Shown piece by piece: positions 1 to 6,868 of a stretch of 18,677 nt of DNA (its first letter is position 1; the number at the start of each line of letters is the position of its first letter). Both the position numbers and the translations under genes were made by a program. The DNA comes from GCA-2697345 sp045565015 (GTDB lineage Bacteria > Pseudomonadota > Alphaproteobacteria > Rhodobacterales > Rhodobacteraceae). The stretch is taken from positions 1-18,677 of the forward strand of contig JBJLGD010000004.1 of NCBI GenBank assembly GCA_045565015.1, read 5' to 3'. A model generated the notes under the pieces. It saw only the letters and a program-made list of their open reading frames with translations, was not told where the DNA came from and did not search any database.

Positions 1-295
1 AATCGGCAGAATAGTTGAAAGTGAGGCCGAAATACTCACGTTAGCTGTTTCACCATCAGAGCGTAGGAAAGGGTTGGCATCATTCCTAATGGAAAGTTTT
101 ATTAAGAAAGCAAAACTAGCCCGTGTCGATAGAATTATCTTGGAAGTTGCCGAAGATAATATACCCGCATTAGACTTATATACGAAATTTTCATTTATGA
201 GAGTTGGAGAAAGGAAAGCCTATTACAATCCAAAAACTCAGGTTTCCGTGAGTAACGCACTAGTACTAGAGCACAACATTTCCTATGAATTATAA
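1..295 (+). CDS. GNAT N-acetyltransferase, RimI-like (C-terminal part only)
   Basis: The gene enters from the left edge; reading from base 2 gives about 97 residues ending at the TAA at 293-295. The visible part is the second half of a GNAT fold. A beta strand (EILTLAVSP) leads into the acetyl-CoA pyrophosphate loop, RRKGLA, which fits the R/Q-x-x-G-x-G/A signature. This is followed by the RIILEVAEDNIPALDLY segment and FMRVGERKAYY, the usual C-terminal motif of RimI-type enzymes. Known family members acetylate the N-terminal amino group of ribosomal protein S18 or other proteins in the cytoplasm; which substrate applies here cannot be decided from this half. An internal TTG at 74 is only a leucine codon, not the start. 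The family is well supported; the name rimI is likely but not proven. Confidence 0.8.
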   Translation, partial: IGRIVESEAEILTLAVSPSERRKGLASFLMESFIKKAKLARVDRIILEVAEDNIPALDLYTKFSFMRVGERKAYYNPKTQVSVSNALVLEHNISYEL

Positions 296-298
296 AAA

Positions 299-318
299 TC
301 TAGATAAGCTTCTCTAGA
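299..318. repeat. imperfect 20-bp palindrome just after the acetyltransferase stop
   Basis: Bases 299-318 read almost identically on both strands, centred on AAGCTT with two internal mismatches and perfect TCTAGA ends. It lies three bases after the stop codon, so it could fold as a 3' hairpin of the upstream mRNA. No run of T follows, so a classical intrinsic terminator is not supported. Confidence 0.35.
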
Positions 319-354
319 AGATTAAGTCTATAACCCTAAAAAAATAAAATATGG

Positions 355-360
355 TTGACG
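355..360 (+). promoter_or_regulatory. possible -35 element for the BMP transporter operon
   Basis: TTGACG at 355-360 matches the sigma-70 -35 consensus in five of six positions and lies about 110 bases before the binding-protein start. No convincing -10 hexamer is seen at 16-18 bases; TTACTA at 380-385 is 19 bases away. Alphaproteobacterial -10 boxes are often weak, so this is only a candidate. Confidence 0.3.
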
Positions 361-413
361 AAGACCACTATAAAGTACCTTACTAGGAAATCTATTTATA
401 TAGAAATTATTGA

Positions 414-436
414 ATTAACTAAATTAATTAGTTAAT
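414..436. promoter_or_regulatory. perfect 9-bp inverted repeat upstream of the BMP operon (operator candidate)
   Basis: ATTAACTAA at 414-422 and its exact reverse complement TTAGTTAAT at 428-436 flank a five-base spacer. The element lies 35 bases before the ATG of the nucleoside-binding protein and downstream of the possible -35 box. This is where an operator for a dimeric repressor would sit. AT-rich palindromes also arise by chance in this genome, and the transcript could form a weak hairpin here instead. No regulator gene lies next to it. Confidence 0.4.
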
Positions 437-470
437 GTCGAAGTCTGAAAATTTAACTTGGGGGTAAACC

Positions 471-1463
471 ATGAATATAAGAAAAATAATATATAGCGTT
501 GCTGCTATCGTATCTTTAAGTACAATAAACGCTTTTGCTGATCCAGCAATAATTTACGACTTGGGTGGAAAGTTTGATAAGTCATTCAATGAAATGGCTT
601 ATACTGGAGCAGAGAGATGGAAAGCAGATACTGGTGGCAATTATCGTGAAATAGAATTATCTTCTGAAGCGCAACGTGAACAAGCGCTACGTAGATTTGC
701 CGAAGCTGGGAATAATCCGATAGTAATGGCTGGCTTTGCGTTTTCAACAGTTTTAGGTGAAGTAGCAAAAGACTATCCTGATACCCGATTTGCGGTAATC
801 GATGGCTATGTTCCAGACCAGAGCAACGTTCTGAATATTGGGTTTACTGAGCATACGGGTTCATATTTAGTTGGTATGATGGCCGCTATGAAGAGTGAAA
901 CAGGTATCGTTGGTTTTGTTGGGGGAATGGATATACCAATAATCAGTCGATTTGGATGTGGATATGTTCAAGGAGTAAAAGCAGTAAATCCTGACGCTAC
1001 AATAATATACAACATGACAGGTACAACACCATCTGCCTGGAATGATCCGGTTAAAGGCGGTGAGCTTACTAAAGCTCAGGTGAGTCAAGGAGCTGACGTA
1101 GTATACCATGCAGCAGGTGGTACTGGAGTGGGTGTGCTCCAAGCAGCAGCTGATGCTGGAATTTTAGGAATTGGCGTAGACTCCAATCAAAACTACATGC
1201 ATCCTGGTAAAGTCCTGACTTCAATGGTTAAGAGAGTGGATACTGGGGTATATGATTCCTTCAAGGCTGGAGCTAATTTAGCTGGGGGTTTCGCCACCCT
1301 ATCTCTTGGAAATGGTGGAATTAGTTACGCTATGGACGAGCATAATGCTCATCTTGTTTCTGCGGACATGGTGGCAGCAGTAGAGGCTGCAAAAACAAAA
1401 ATCGTTTCCGGTGAATTAGCGGTCCATGACTATATGTCAGATTCTAGTTGCCCCGTTAAATAA
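471..1463 (+). CDS. BMP-family ABC transporter substrate-binding protein (probable purine nucleoside binding)
   Basis: This periplasmic binding protein of the BmpA/PnrA (BMP lipoprotein) family delivers substrate to the permeases encoded downstream. The 330-residue precursor has a typical signal peptide: basic MNIRKK-like start (MNIRK), a hydrophobic core, and an AFA cleavage motif before Asp24. There is no lipobox cysteine, so the mature protein should be soluble in the periplasm. The mature N-terminus carries the family signature YDLGGKFDKSFNE (residues 29-41). Further on, the GADVVYHAAGGTGVGVLQAA and GVDSNQNY segments correspond to the second lobe and hinge of this fold. Characterised relatives (PnrA, BmpA, the NupN/YufN type) bind purine nucleosides; the exact ligand is inferred. 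The gene is preceded by a G-rich ribosome site (GGGGG at 460-464) and leads a four-gene operon. Confidence 0.9.
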   Translation: MNIRKIIYSVAAIVSLSTINAFADPAIIYDLGGKFDKSFNEMAYTGAERWKADTGGNYREIELSSEAQREQALRRFAEAGNNPIVMAGFAFSTVLGEVAKDYPDTRFAVIDGYVPDQSNVLNIGFTEHTGSYLVGMMAAMKSETGIVGFVGGMDIPIISRFGCGYVQGVKAVNPDATIIYNMTGTTPSAWNDPVKGGELTKAQVSQGADVVYHAAGGTGVGVLQAAADAGILGIGVDSNQNYMHPGKVLTSMVKRVDTGVYDSFKAGANLAGGFATLSLGNGGISYAMDEHNAHLVSADMVAAVEAAKTKIVSGELAVHDYMSDSSCPVK

Positions 1464-1475
1464 ATAGGCATCACG

Positions 1476-3041
1476 GTGGAAAAACAATCTACAAAGAGGC
1501 GGCATAGTGATGCCGCCTCTTCTATTGAACTGATAGATATTTCAAAATCCTTTGGTTCTGTTGCAGCTAACAAAAATATTTCAATGAAAATATCCCAAGG
1601 GACTATCCATGGAATAATTGGAGAAAACGGTGCGGGAAAATCTACACTGATGTCAATCCTTTATGGTTTCTATAAAGCAGACAACGGTAAAATATTAATA
1701 GACGGTAAACCTGTAAATATAACAGACTCAAATGCGGCTATAGCCTCAGGGATTGGAATGGTCTTTCAACATTTTAAATTAGTTGAAAACTTTTCAGTTT
1801 TAGAAAATGTTGTTTTAGGTGTTGAAGACGGTCCATTTTTAAGTTCTTCAACACAAAAAGCTAGGATAAACTTGAAAGCATTGGCTATAGAATATGAATT
1901 AAATGTAGACCCTGACGCAACAATTGACTCTCTAGGGGTAGGAATACGTCAACGGGTAGAGATTTTAAAAGCATTATATAGAAAAGCTAAAATACTTATA
2001 TTAGATGAGCCTACCGGTGTTCTTACCCCAGCCGAAGCCGATCACCTTTTTCGAATATTAAAAAATTTAAAAGAAGAAGGAAAAACTATAATTTTTATAA
2101 CTCATAAACTTAGAGAAATAATGGAAATTACAGATACTGTGAGTGTTATGAGACAGGGCGCAATGACAGCTACAGTAAAAACGAAAGATACCAGTCCTAG
2201 CGAACTCGCCGAGTTAATGGTAGGTAGAAAAGTTCTTTTAAGAGTCGATAAAAAACCTTCCAGTCCTGGGAAGGAAGTCTTGAATATTCACGGTCTTAAT
2301 GTAGTTGACCATGATGGTATCCAACGCCTAACCAATATAAATCTTTCTGTAAATGCAGGTGAAATCTTAGGAATTGCCGGGGTTGCGGGAAATGGTCAAT
2401 CCGAACTCTTAGAGGTTTTGGGCGGGATAACAGAAGCAAACGGGTCCGTAACAGTTAATGGTCAAGAAATCCCATTAGATGGAAAACACGCTAATGGCCA
2501 ATCTAGACGACAGAATAATATTGCTCATGTTCCAGAAGATAGACAGCAACTTGGACTAATTATGGACTTCAAGGCTTGGGAGAATATAGCTTTAGGCTAC
2601 CACAATAATAAGAATTATCAGTACAATAACTTTTTGATGGATAATGAGAAAATAAAACAGGATGCTTCCTCCAAGATGAATCAATTCGATGTCAGACCTA
2701 ATAATACAAACCTTGTTACAAAAGGTTTCTCCGGCGGCAATCAGCAAAAGCTGGTTCTATCTCGTGAAATTGAAAGAAACCCAGACTTATTGTTAGTCGG
2801 ACAACCGACAAGGGGCGTTGATATAGGGGCTATTGAATTTATCCATCAACAGCTAATCAGATTAAGGGACTCTGGGAAAGCTATTTTACTTGTTAGCGTT
2901 GAGTTGGATGAGATATTATCATTATCAGATAGGGTAGTGGTTATGTTCGACGGTAAAATAATGGGTGAGCGTGATCCACTGGTAACCAATGAAAAAGAGT
3001 TAGGTTTGCTAATGGCCGGTATCAGTGAGGCTAGTGATTAA
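1476..3041 (+). CDS. nucleoside ABC importer ATP-binding protein with two ATPase domains
   Basis: This cytoplasmic energy-coupling subunit of the BMP-type importer (521 residues) is built of two fused ABC domains, as in NupO/YufO and RbsA. Domain 1 has a normal Walker A (GENGAGKST, 49-57), Q-loop Q98, a degenerate signature SLGVGIRQ (152-159), Walker B LILDEP (173-178) and H-loop His210. Domain 2 is degenerate in the usual family way. Its P-loop is GVAGNGQSE (302-310, no lysine), its signature is canonical (SGGNQQK), and Walker B ends GQPTRGVD with Gln replacing the catalytic Glu. One ATP site is therefore probably weak. The GTG start at 1476 has only a weak AGG seven bases upstream. It gives roughly 15 residues before the conserved ABC start (IELIDISKSFG), and a perfect hairpin lies inside this extension. 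No better in-frame start exists downstream before the domain. The stop overlaps the next ATG (TAATG). Confidence 0.93.
   Translation: MEKQSTKRRHSDAASSIELIDISKSFGSVAANKNISMKISQGTIHGIIGENGAGKSTLMSILYGFYKADNGKILIDGKPVNITDSNAAIASGIGMVFQHFKLVENFSVLENVVLGVEDGPFLSSSTQKARINLKALAIEYELNVDPDATIDSLGVGIRQRVEILKALYRKAKILILDEPTGVLTPAEADHLFRILKNLKEEGKTIIFITHKLREIMEITDTVSVMRQGAMTATVKTKDTSPSELAELMVGRKVLLRVDKKPSSPGKEVLNIHGLNVVDHDGIQRLTNINLSVNAGEILGIAGVAGNGQSELLEVLGGITEANGSVTVNGQEIPLDGKHANGQSRRQNNIAHVPEDRQQLGLIMDFKAWENIALGYHNNKNYQYNNFLMDNEKIKQDASSKMNQFDVRPNNTNLVTKGFSGGNQQKLVLSREIERNPDLLLVGQPTRGVDIGAIEFIHQQLIRLRDSGKAILLVSVELDEILSLSDRVVVMFDGKIMGERDPLVTNEKELGLLMAGISEASD
1494..1521 (+). promoter_or_regulatory. 12-bp perfect hairpin at the binding protein/ATPase gene junction
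   Basis: Bases 1494-1505 (AAGAGGCGGCAT) pair without mismatch with 1510-1521, leaving a four-base loop AGTG. The stem is strikingly GC-rich for this AT-rich region. It starts 31 bases after the binding-protein stop and lies inside codons 7-16 of the ATPase gene. In binding-protein transporter operons, hairpins here are known to stabilise the upstream mRNA or stop part of the transcription, so that far more binding protein than transporter is made. The sequence after it (CTATTG) is not a T-run, so RNA stabilisation or pausing is more likely than full termination. Confidence 0.75.
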
Positions 3042-4135
3042 TGGAAACCCTGCCTAAATGGATTGATATGATTGTTATTCCATTATTAGGGGTTTTAATA
3101 TCCTTGATATTTTCAGCTATCATAATTCTGTTGATTGGAGAAAACCCAATTGATGCCCTAAATTTAATGATAACAGGTGCTCTCGGTTCAACTTATGGTT
3201 GGGGCTATACCCTATACTATGCGACAAATTTTATATTTACCGGGTTAGCAGTTTCCGTGGCTTTTCATGCACGAATGTTTAATATTGGTGGAGAAGGACA
3301 AGCAGCAATTGGTGGTCTGGGAGTTGCCGTTGTCTGTTTATCATTTGGTTGGAATCATTGGGTTCCAGCTCTTTTGGCGGCGTCATTGGGTGCAGCGGTT
3401 TTTGGTGCTTTGTGGGCAGCAATACCAGCATATTTACAAGCTAAACATGGCAGTCATATAGTTATAACTACAATTATGTTTAATTTTATCGGTGCATCAC
3501 TGCTAAATTATTTATTAGTTAACGTGATGCGACCTGAGGGCTCCATGGATCCCGCAACCGCAAAATTTGCAGAGTCTACGCACTTACCCACTCTTCATGA
3601 TATGCTTGATTTAGTTGGAATCTCGTTTTCTAAAGCTGGTCCAGCAAATGTGAGTTTTGTTATTGCTTTACTCGCATGTGTAGTTGTCTGGCTTCTAATC
3701 TGGCATACCAGATTGGGGTATCAATTAAGAGCCTACGGACATTCAGAGTCAGCCGCAGTCTATGCTGGAATAAAACCTTTTAAAATTATTATGGTTTCAA
3801 TGTTAATTTCTGGAGCATTAGCTGGAATGATGGCTACTAATAATGTCATGGGAGAAGCCGAAAGGCTTGTCATGAATTCAACTGAAGGAGCCGGATTTAT
3901 TGGTATTGCTGTTGCTCTCATGGGACGAAGTCATCCTTTAGGCGTACTTCTCGCTGCACTTCTTTTTGGCTTTCTTTATCAGGGCGGTGCAGAATTAGCG
4001 ATGTGGACCTCTATCCCCCGTGAATTGATAGTAGTAATTCAAGCTCTTGTAATACTCTTTACCGGGGCTCTAGAAAATATGGTGCGTATGCCACTAAATT
4101 GGCTGTGGCTAAAAGCTCAATCGGGTAAGAACTAA
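3041..4135 (+). CDS. nucleoside ABC importer, first permease subunit
   Basis: This inner-membrane permease belongs to the BPD_transp_2 (RbsC/LivH-like) superfamily, NupP/YufP type, 364 residues. The sequence alternates hydrophobic helices from near the N-terminus (WIDMIVIPLLGVLISLIFSA) to the end. The conserved cytoplasmic coupling region FHARMFNIGGEGQAAIGGLG (about residues 75-95) is where the ATPase docks in this family. The stretch LRAYGHSESAAVYAGI, a family hallmark before the last group of helices, is also present. The ATG overlaps the ATPase stop by one base (TAATG) and its own stop overlaps the second permease in the same way, indicating strict translational coupling. It should pair with the 4135-5097 product to form the channel; substrate specificity comes from the binding protein. 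Confident on family, inferred on substrate. Confidence 0.92.
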   Translation: METLPKWIDMIVIPLLGVLISLIFSAIIILLIGENPIDALNLMITGALGSTYGWGYTLYYATNFIFTGLAVSVAFHARMFNIGGEGQAAIGGLGVAVVCLSFGWNHWVPALLAASLGAAVFGALWAAIPAYLQAKHGSHIVITTIMFNFIGASLLNYLLVNVMRPEGSMDPATAKFAESTHLPTLHDMLDLVGISFSKAGPANVSFVIALLACVVVWLLIWHTRLGYQLRAYGHSESAAVYAGIKPFKIIMVSMLISGALAGMMATNNVMGEAERLVMNSTEGAGFIGIAVALMGRSHPLGVLLAALLFGFLYQGGAELAMWTSIPRELIVVIQALVILFTGALENMVRMPLNWLWLKAQSGKN

Positions 4136-5097
4136 TGGAATTTCTGATAATAATCCAGGTCTTAGACTCAACTATAAGGCTAGCAGTACCGCTACTGTTA
4201 TGCAGTCTTGCGGGACTTTTTAGTGAAAGGGCTGGGATATTTGACATAGGACTAGAAGGTAAAATGCTAGCAGCTGCATTTTTTGCTGCCGCAACCGCTG
4301 CCGTTACAGGATCAGTATGGTTTGGTTTGTTATTTGGTATTGCCGCCTCGATGTTATTTTCTTTATTGCATGGTCTGGCATCAATTACATTTCGCGGCAA
4401 TCAGCTTATATCAGGGGTAGCTATAAACTTTCTTGCTGCTGGTATGACCGTACTAATCGGACAAAGTTGGTTCAAACTTGGAGGGCGAACGCCTTCTTTA
4501 AGTGGTAATGCTCGCTTTAAAGAATTAACATTACCATTTGCAGATAAAGTTTCCGACGTACCTATCATTGGTCCGATTTACTCTGAGTTGTTATCCGGTC
4601 ATACCGCGTTAGCTTACTTATCAATCCTCTTAGTTCCCTTAAGTTGGTATGTATTATATCGAACACGTTTTGGTCTAAGGCTTAGGGCAGTAGGTGAAAA
4701 TCCTGCAGCAGTGGATACAGCTGGAATTTCAGTAATAAAACTTAGGTATTCTGCAATCATTATCTGTGGGCTTTTATGTGGTTTAGCTGGAGCTTATTTA
4801 TCAACTGGTTTAGCTGCAGGTTTTGTAAAAGATATGAGTGCCGGAAGAGGTTTTATTGCTCTCGCTGCCTTAATTTTTGCAAAATGGCGGCCGTGGCATA
4901 TTTTAACAGCAACACTTCTATTTGGTCTCCTTGAGGCTATTTCAAATAGATTTCAAAATATAGATCTATTTGGATTGATTTTGCCTATTCAGTTAATGCA
5001 GGCATTGCCCTACGTACTAACAGTAGTAATACTTGCAGGTTTTGTTGGAAAAGCTATTCCACCACTAGCAGGAGGGGTTCCCTATACAAAAGAATAA
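4135..5097 (+). CDS. nucleoside ABC importer, second permease subunit
   Basis: This is the partner permease of the importer, NupQ/YufQ type, 320 residues and almost wholly hydrophobic. Near the N-terminus, after the first helices, it carries the coupling motif FSERAGIFDIGLEGKMLAAA, equivalent to the NIGGEGQ region of the other permease. The second hallmark, RLRAVGENPAAVDTAGI, occurs about two thirds along. Both motifs match the BPD_transp_2 family. Its ATG overlaps the first permease's TAA (TAATG), so the two are made in equal amounts. It is the last gene of the transporter operon. No nucleoside-processing enzyme follows on the same strand, although deoD lies about 3.4 kb downstream. No terminator hairpin is visible in the 87 bases before the next gene. 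Confidence 0.92.
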   Translation: MEFLIIIQVLDSTIRLAVPLLLCSLAGLFSERAGIFDIGLEGKMLAAAFFAAATAAVTGSVWFGLLFGIAASMLFSLLHGLASITFRGNQLISGVAINFLAAGMTVLIGQSWFKLGGRTPSLSGNARFKELTLPFADKVSDVPIIGPIYSELLSGHTALAYLSILLVPLSWYVLYRTRFGLRLRAVGENPAAVDTAGISVIKLRYSAIIICGLLCGLAGAYLSTGLAAGFVKDMSAGRGFIALAALIFAKWRPWHILTATLLFGLLEAISNRFQNIDLFGLILPIQLMQALPYVLTVVILAGFVGKAIPPLAGGVPYTKE

Positions 5098-5184
5098 TCA
5101 TTGCTCCGATTTGTCGCACGGTGTTGATATACCCTAACAAATTCGTTGTTGCAGATCTATATTGAAGGAGTCTAATTAACATCC

Positions 5185-6105
5185 ATGCAAATTTACCTTC
5201 CCATTGCAGAAGTATCTATTAATGCCTTCATATTATTAGGCCTTGGAGGTGTTGTTGGTATTTTATCTGGTATGTTTGGTGTGGGGGGTGGATTCTTAAT
5301 GACACCTCTCCTTTTTTTTATTGGCATCCCACCAGCAGTTGCTGTCGCAACTGAAGCTAATCAAATAGTAGCCTCATCTTTCTCTGGTTTTTTGGCGCAT
5401 TTCAAACGTAAAAATGTAGATATAAAGATGGGTGGTGTTTTACTATTCGGTGGACTTATTGGTGCAGCCATAGGGGTTCAAGTATTCGCTATGTTAAGAG
5501 AAGTCGGTCAAGTAGATCTACTTGTAAAACTATGTTACGTACTGTTCCTTGGCATAATAGGTATTCTAATGTTCTTAGAGAGTCTCAGAGCTATAACGAG
5601 ATCAAGAGGTACAAGACCTAGCCAGACAGTGAAGAAGAGGCATAATTGGGTTCATGCCTTACCATTTAAAACAAAATTTAGAACATCAGGATTATACATT
5701 TCAACAATTCCACCAATAACTATTGGGTTCCTGGTAGGACTACTATCTGCAATAATGGGCGTGGGCGGTGGATTTATTATGGTACCGGCTATGATCTATA
5801 TATTGGGCATGCCCACTAAGGTTGTAGTTGGTACTTCGTTATTTCAGATTATTTTTGTTACAGCTTTTGCTACTATCATGCACGCTACTACTAACTATAC
5901 AGTTGATATGGCTTTGGCAGTTCTACTTTTAGTAGGAGGTGTTTTTGGTGCTCAAATTGGAACCAGAATCGGACTTAGATTAAAGGCAGAACAATTAAGG
6001 ATTTTGCTTTCACTTATAGTTATATTAGTCTGCCTTAAAATCGCAGGTGAATTAGTTTTGGAGCCTAATGATTTATTTTCAATAGAATATGGTTTAGGCC
6101 ATTGA
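5185..6105 (+). CDS. TauE/SafE-family sulfite/organosulfonate exporter-like permease
   Basis: This inner-membrane protein of 306 residues belongs to the TauE/SafE (DUF81) family, whose characterised members export sulfite, sulfoacetate or related anions. The protein is an internal duplication, and each half contains the family signature. The first is FGVGGGFLMTPLLFFIGIP (31-49) followed by ATEANQ; the second is MGVGGGFIMVPAMIYILGMP (191-210) followed by GTSLFQ. A charged, soluble segment (about 134-166) joins the halves, and about eight hydrophobic helices are recognisable. A good GAAGGAG ribosome site (5164-5170) lies 14 bases before the ATG, longer than ideal, but the MQIYLP start looks right for close relatives. 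The next gene starts on the TGA stop, so the two are coupled. The transported anion cannot be read from the sequence. Confidence 0.88.
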   Translation: MQIYLPIAEVSINAFILLGLGGVVGILSGMFGVGGGFLMTPLLFFIGIPPAVAVATEANQIVASSFSGFLAHFKRKNVDIKMGGVLLFGGLIGAAIGVQVFAMLREVGQVDLLVKLCYVLFLGIIGILMFLESLRAITRSRGTRPSQTVKKRHNWVHALPFKTKFRTSGLYISTIPPITIGFLVGLLSAIMGVGGGFIMVPAMIYILGMPTKVVVGTSLFQIIFVTAFATIMHATTNYTVDMALAVLLLVGGVFGAQIGTRIGLRLKAEQLRILLSLIVILVCLKIAGELVLEPNDLFSIEYGLGH

Positions 6106-6866
6106 TTTTAAAATTATTCATCTCTCTAATTTCATATCTCCTAGCGAATAATGTCTTTGCAGAAGAGTTAGTTGCACAATTATCAAAAGACGAAGTGGCA
6201 ATTACAGCAAATTTTGATGGTTCAGAAATATTTATATATGGGGCAGTAAAACGAGATGGGCCTACTAAATCGAATAGCCCCTTGGAAGTACTAATAACAG
6301 TTGCTGGACCGGAGAAACCCATTAATGTTCGAAGAAAATCTAAAAGGGCATTAATCTGGGTTAACACAGAGTCTATAGAAATAGATTCTGCGCCGAGCTT
6401 CTATGCCATAGCTTCGACTGGAAATCTTGAGGAAGTAATCAATAATACGGAGGATTTAAGGCACAAGGTATCCATTAATCGAACTATAAGATCTGTCGGA
6501 AATTATGACAAAATAAAAGATGCAGAAGATTTTACAGAAGCATTAATTCGTATTCGACAAAAAAATAATCTTTATCAAGAATTGGATAATAGTATTTCAT
6601 TGATAGACAATACTTTATTTGCAACTAACATAGCTCTCCCCGCCAATCTTATAGAGGGGGACTATAAAATCCGCTTTTTCTTGATACGTGATGGAAAAAT
6701 CTTGGATCACCTATCAACAAATATTCCAGTTAATAAGGTTGGATTAGAACGTTGGATTTTTGATTTATCCAGAAAGTCACCATTTATATACGCACTGCTA
6801 TCTTTATTTATTGCAATATCTTTTGGATGGATAGCGTCTACAATTTTCCGATATATTAGAGTATAA
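6102..6866 (+). CDS. TIGR02186-type membrane-anchored protein of unknown function
   Basis: This 254-residue protein starts at a TTG that overlaps the exporter's TGA stop (TTGA), so it is translationally coupled to the TauE/SafE gene. It has a signal peptide ending NVFA before EELVAQLS. A large periplasmic beta-rich domain follows, with the motif ITANFDGSEIFIYGAVKRDG near its beginning. One C-terminal transmembrane helix (about residues 228-248) ends in a short basic tail. This architecture and the pairing with TauE/SafE fit the conserved alphaproteobacterial TIGR02186 family, which has no established function. An accessory or gating role for the exporter is an inference from the coupling alone. 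The stop lies two bases before the end of the convergent helicase gene. Confidence 0.8.
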   Translation: MILKLFISLISYLLANNVFAEELVAQLSKDEVAITANFDGSEIFIYGAVKRDGPTKSNSPLEVLITVAGPEKPINVRRKSKRALIWVNTESIEIDSAPSFYAIASTGNLEEVINNTEDLRHKVSINRTIRSVGNYDKIKDAEDFTEALIRIRQKNNLYQELDNSISLIDNTLFATNIALPANLIEGDYKIRFFLIRDGKILDHLSTNIPVNKVGLERWIFDLSRKSPFIYALLSLFIAISFGWIASTIFRYIRV

Positions 6867-6868
6867 GT

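Noticed and set aside
4059..4400. 113-codon open frame antisense across the two permease genes
   Set aside because: It overlaps two tightly coupled permease genes and its composition is what the reverse complement of hydrophobic helices gives.
5136..5150. Small inverted repeat AACAA-ATTCG-TTGTT before the TauE/SafE gene
   Set aside because: Five AT-rich base pairs are expected by chance in this genome and no further support is visible.
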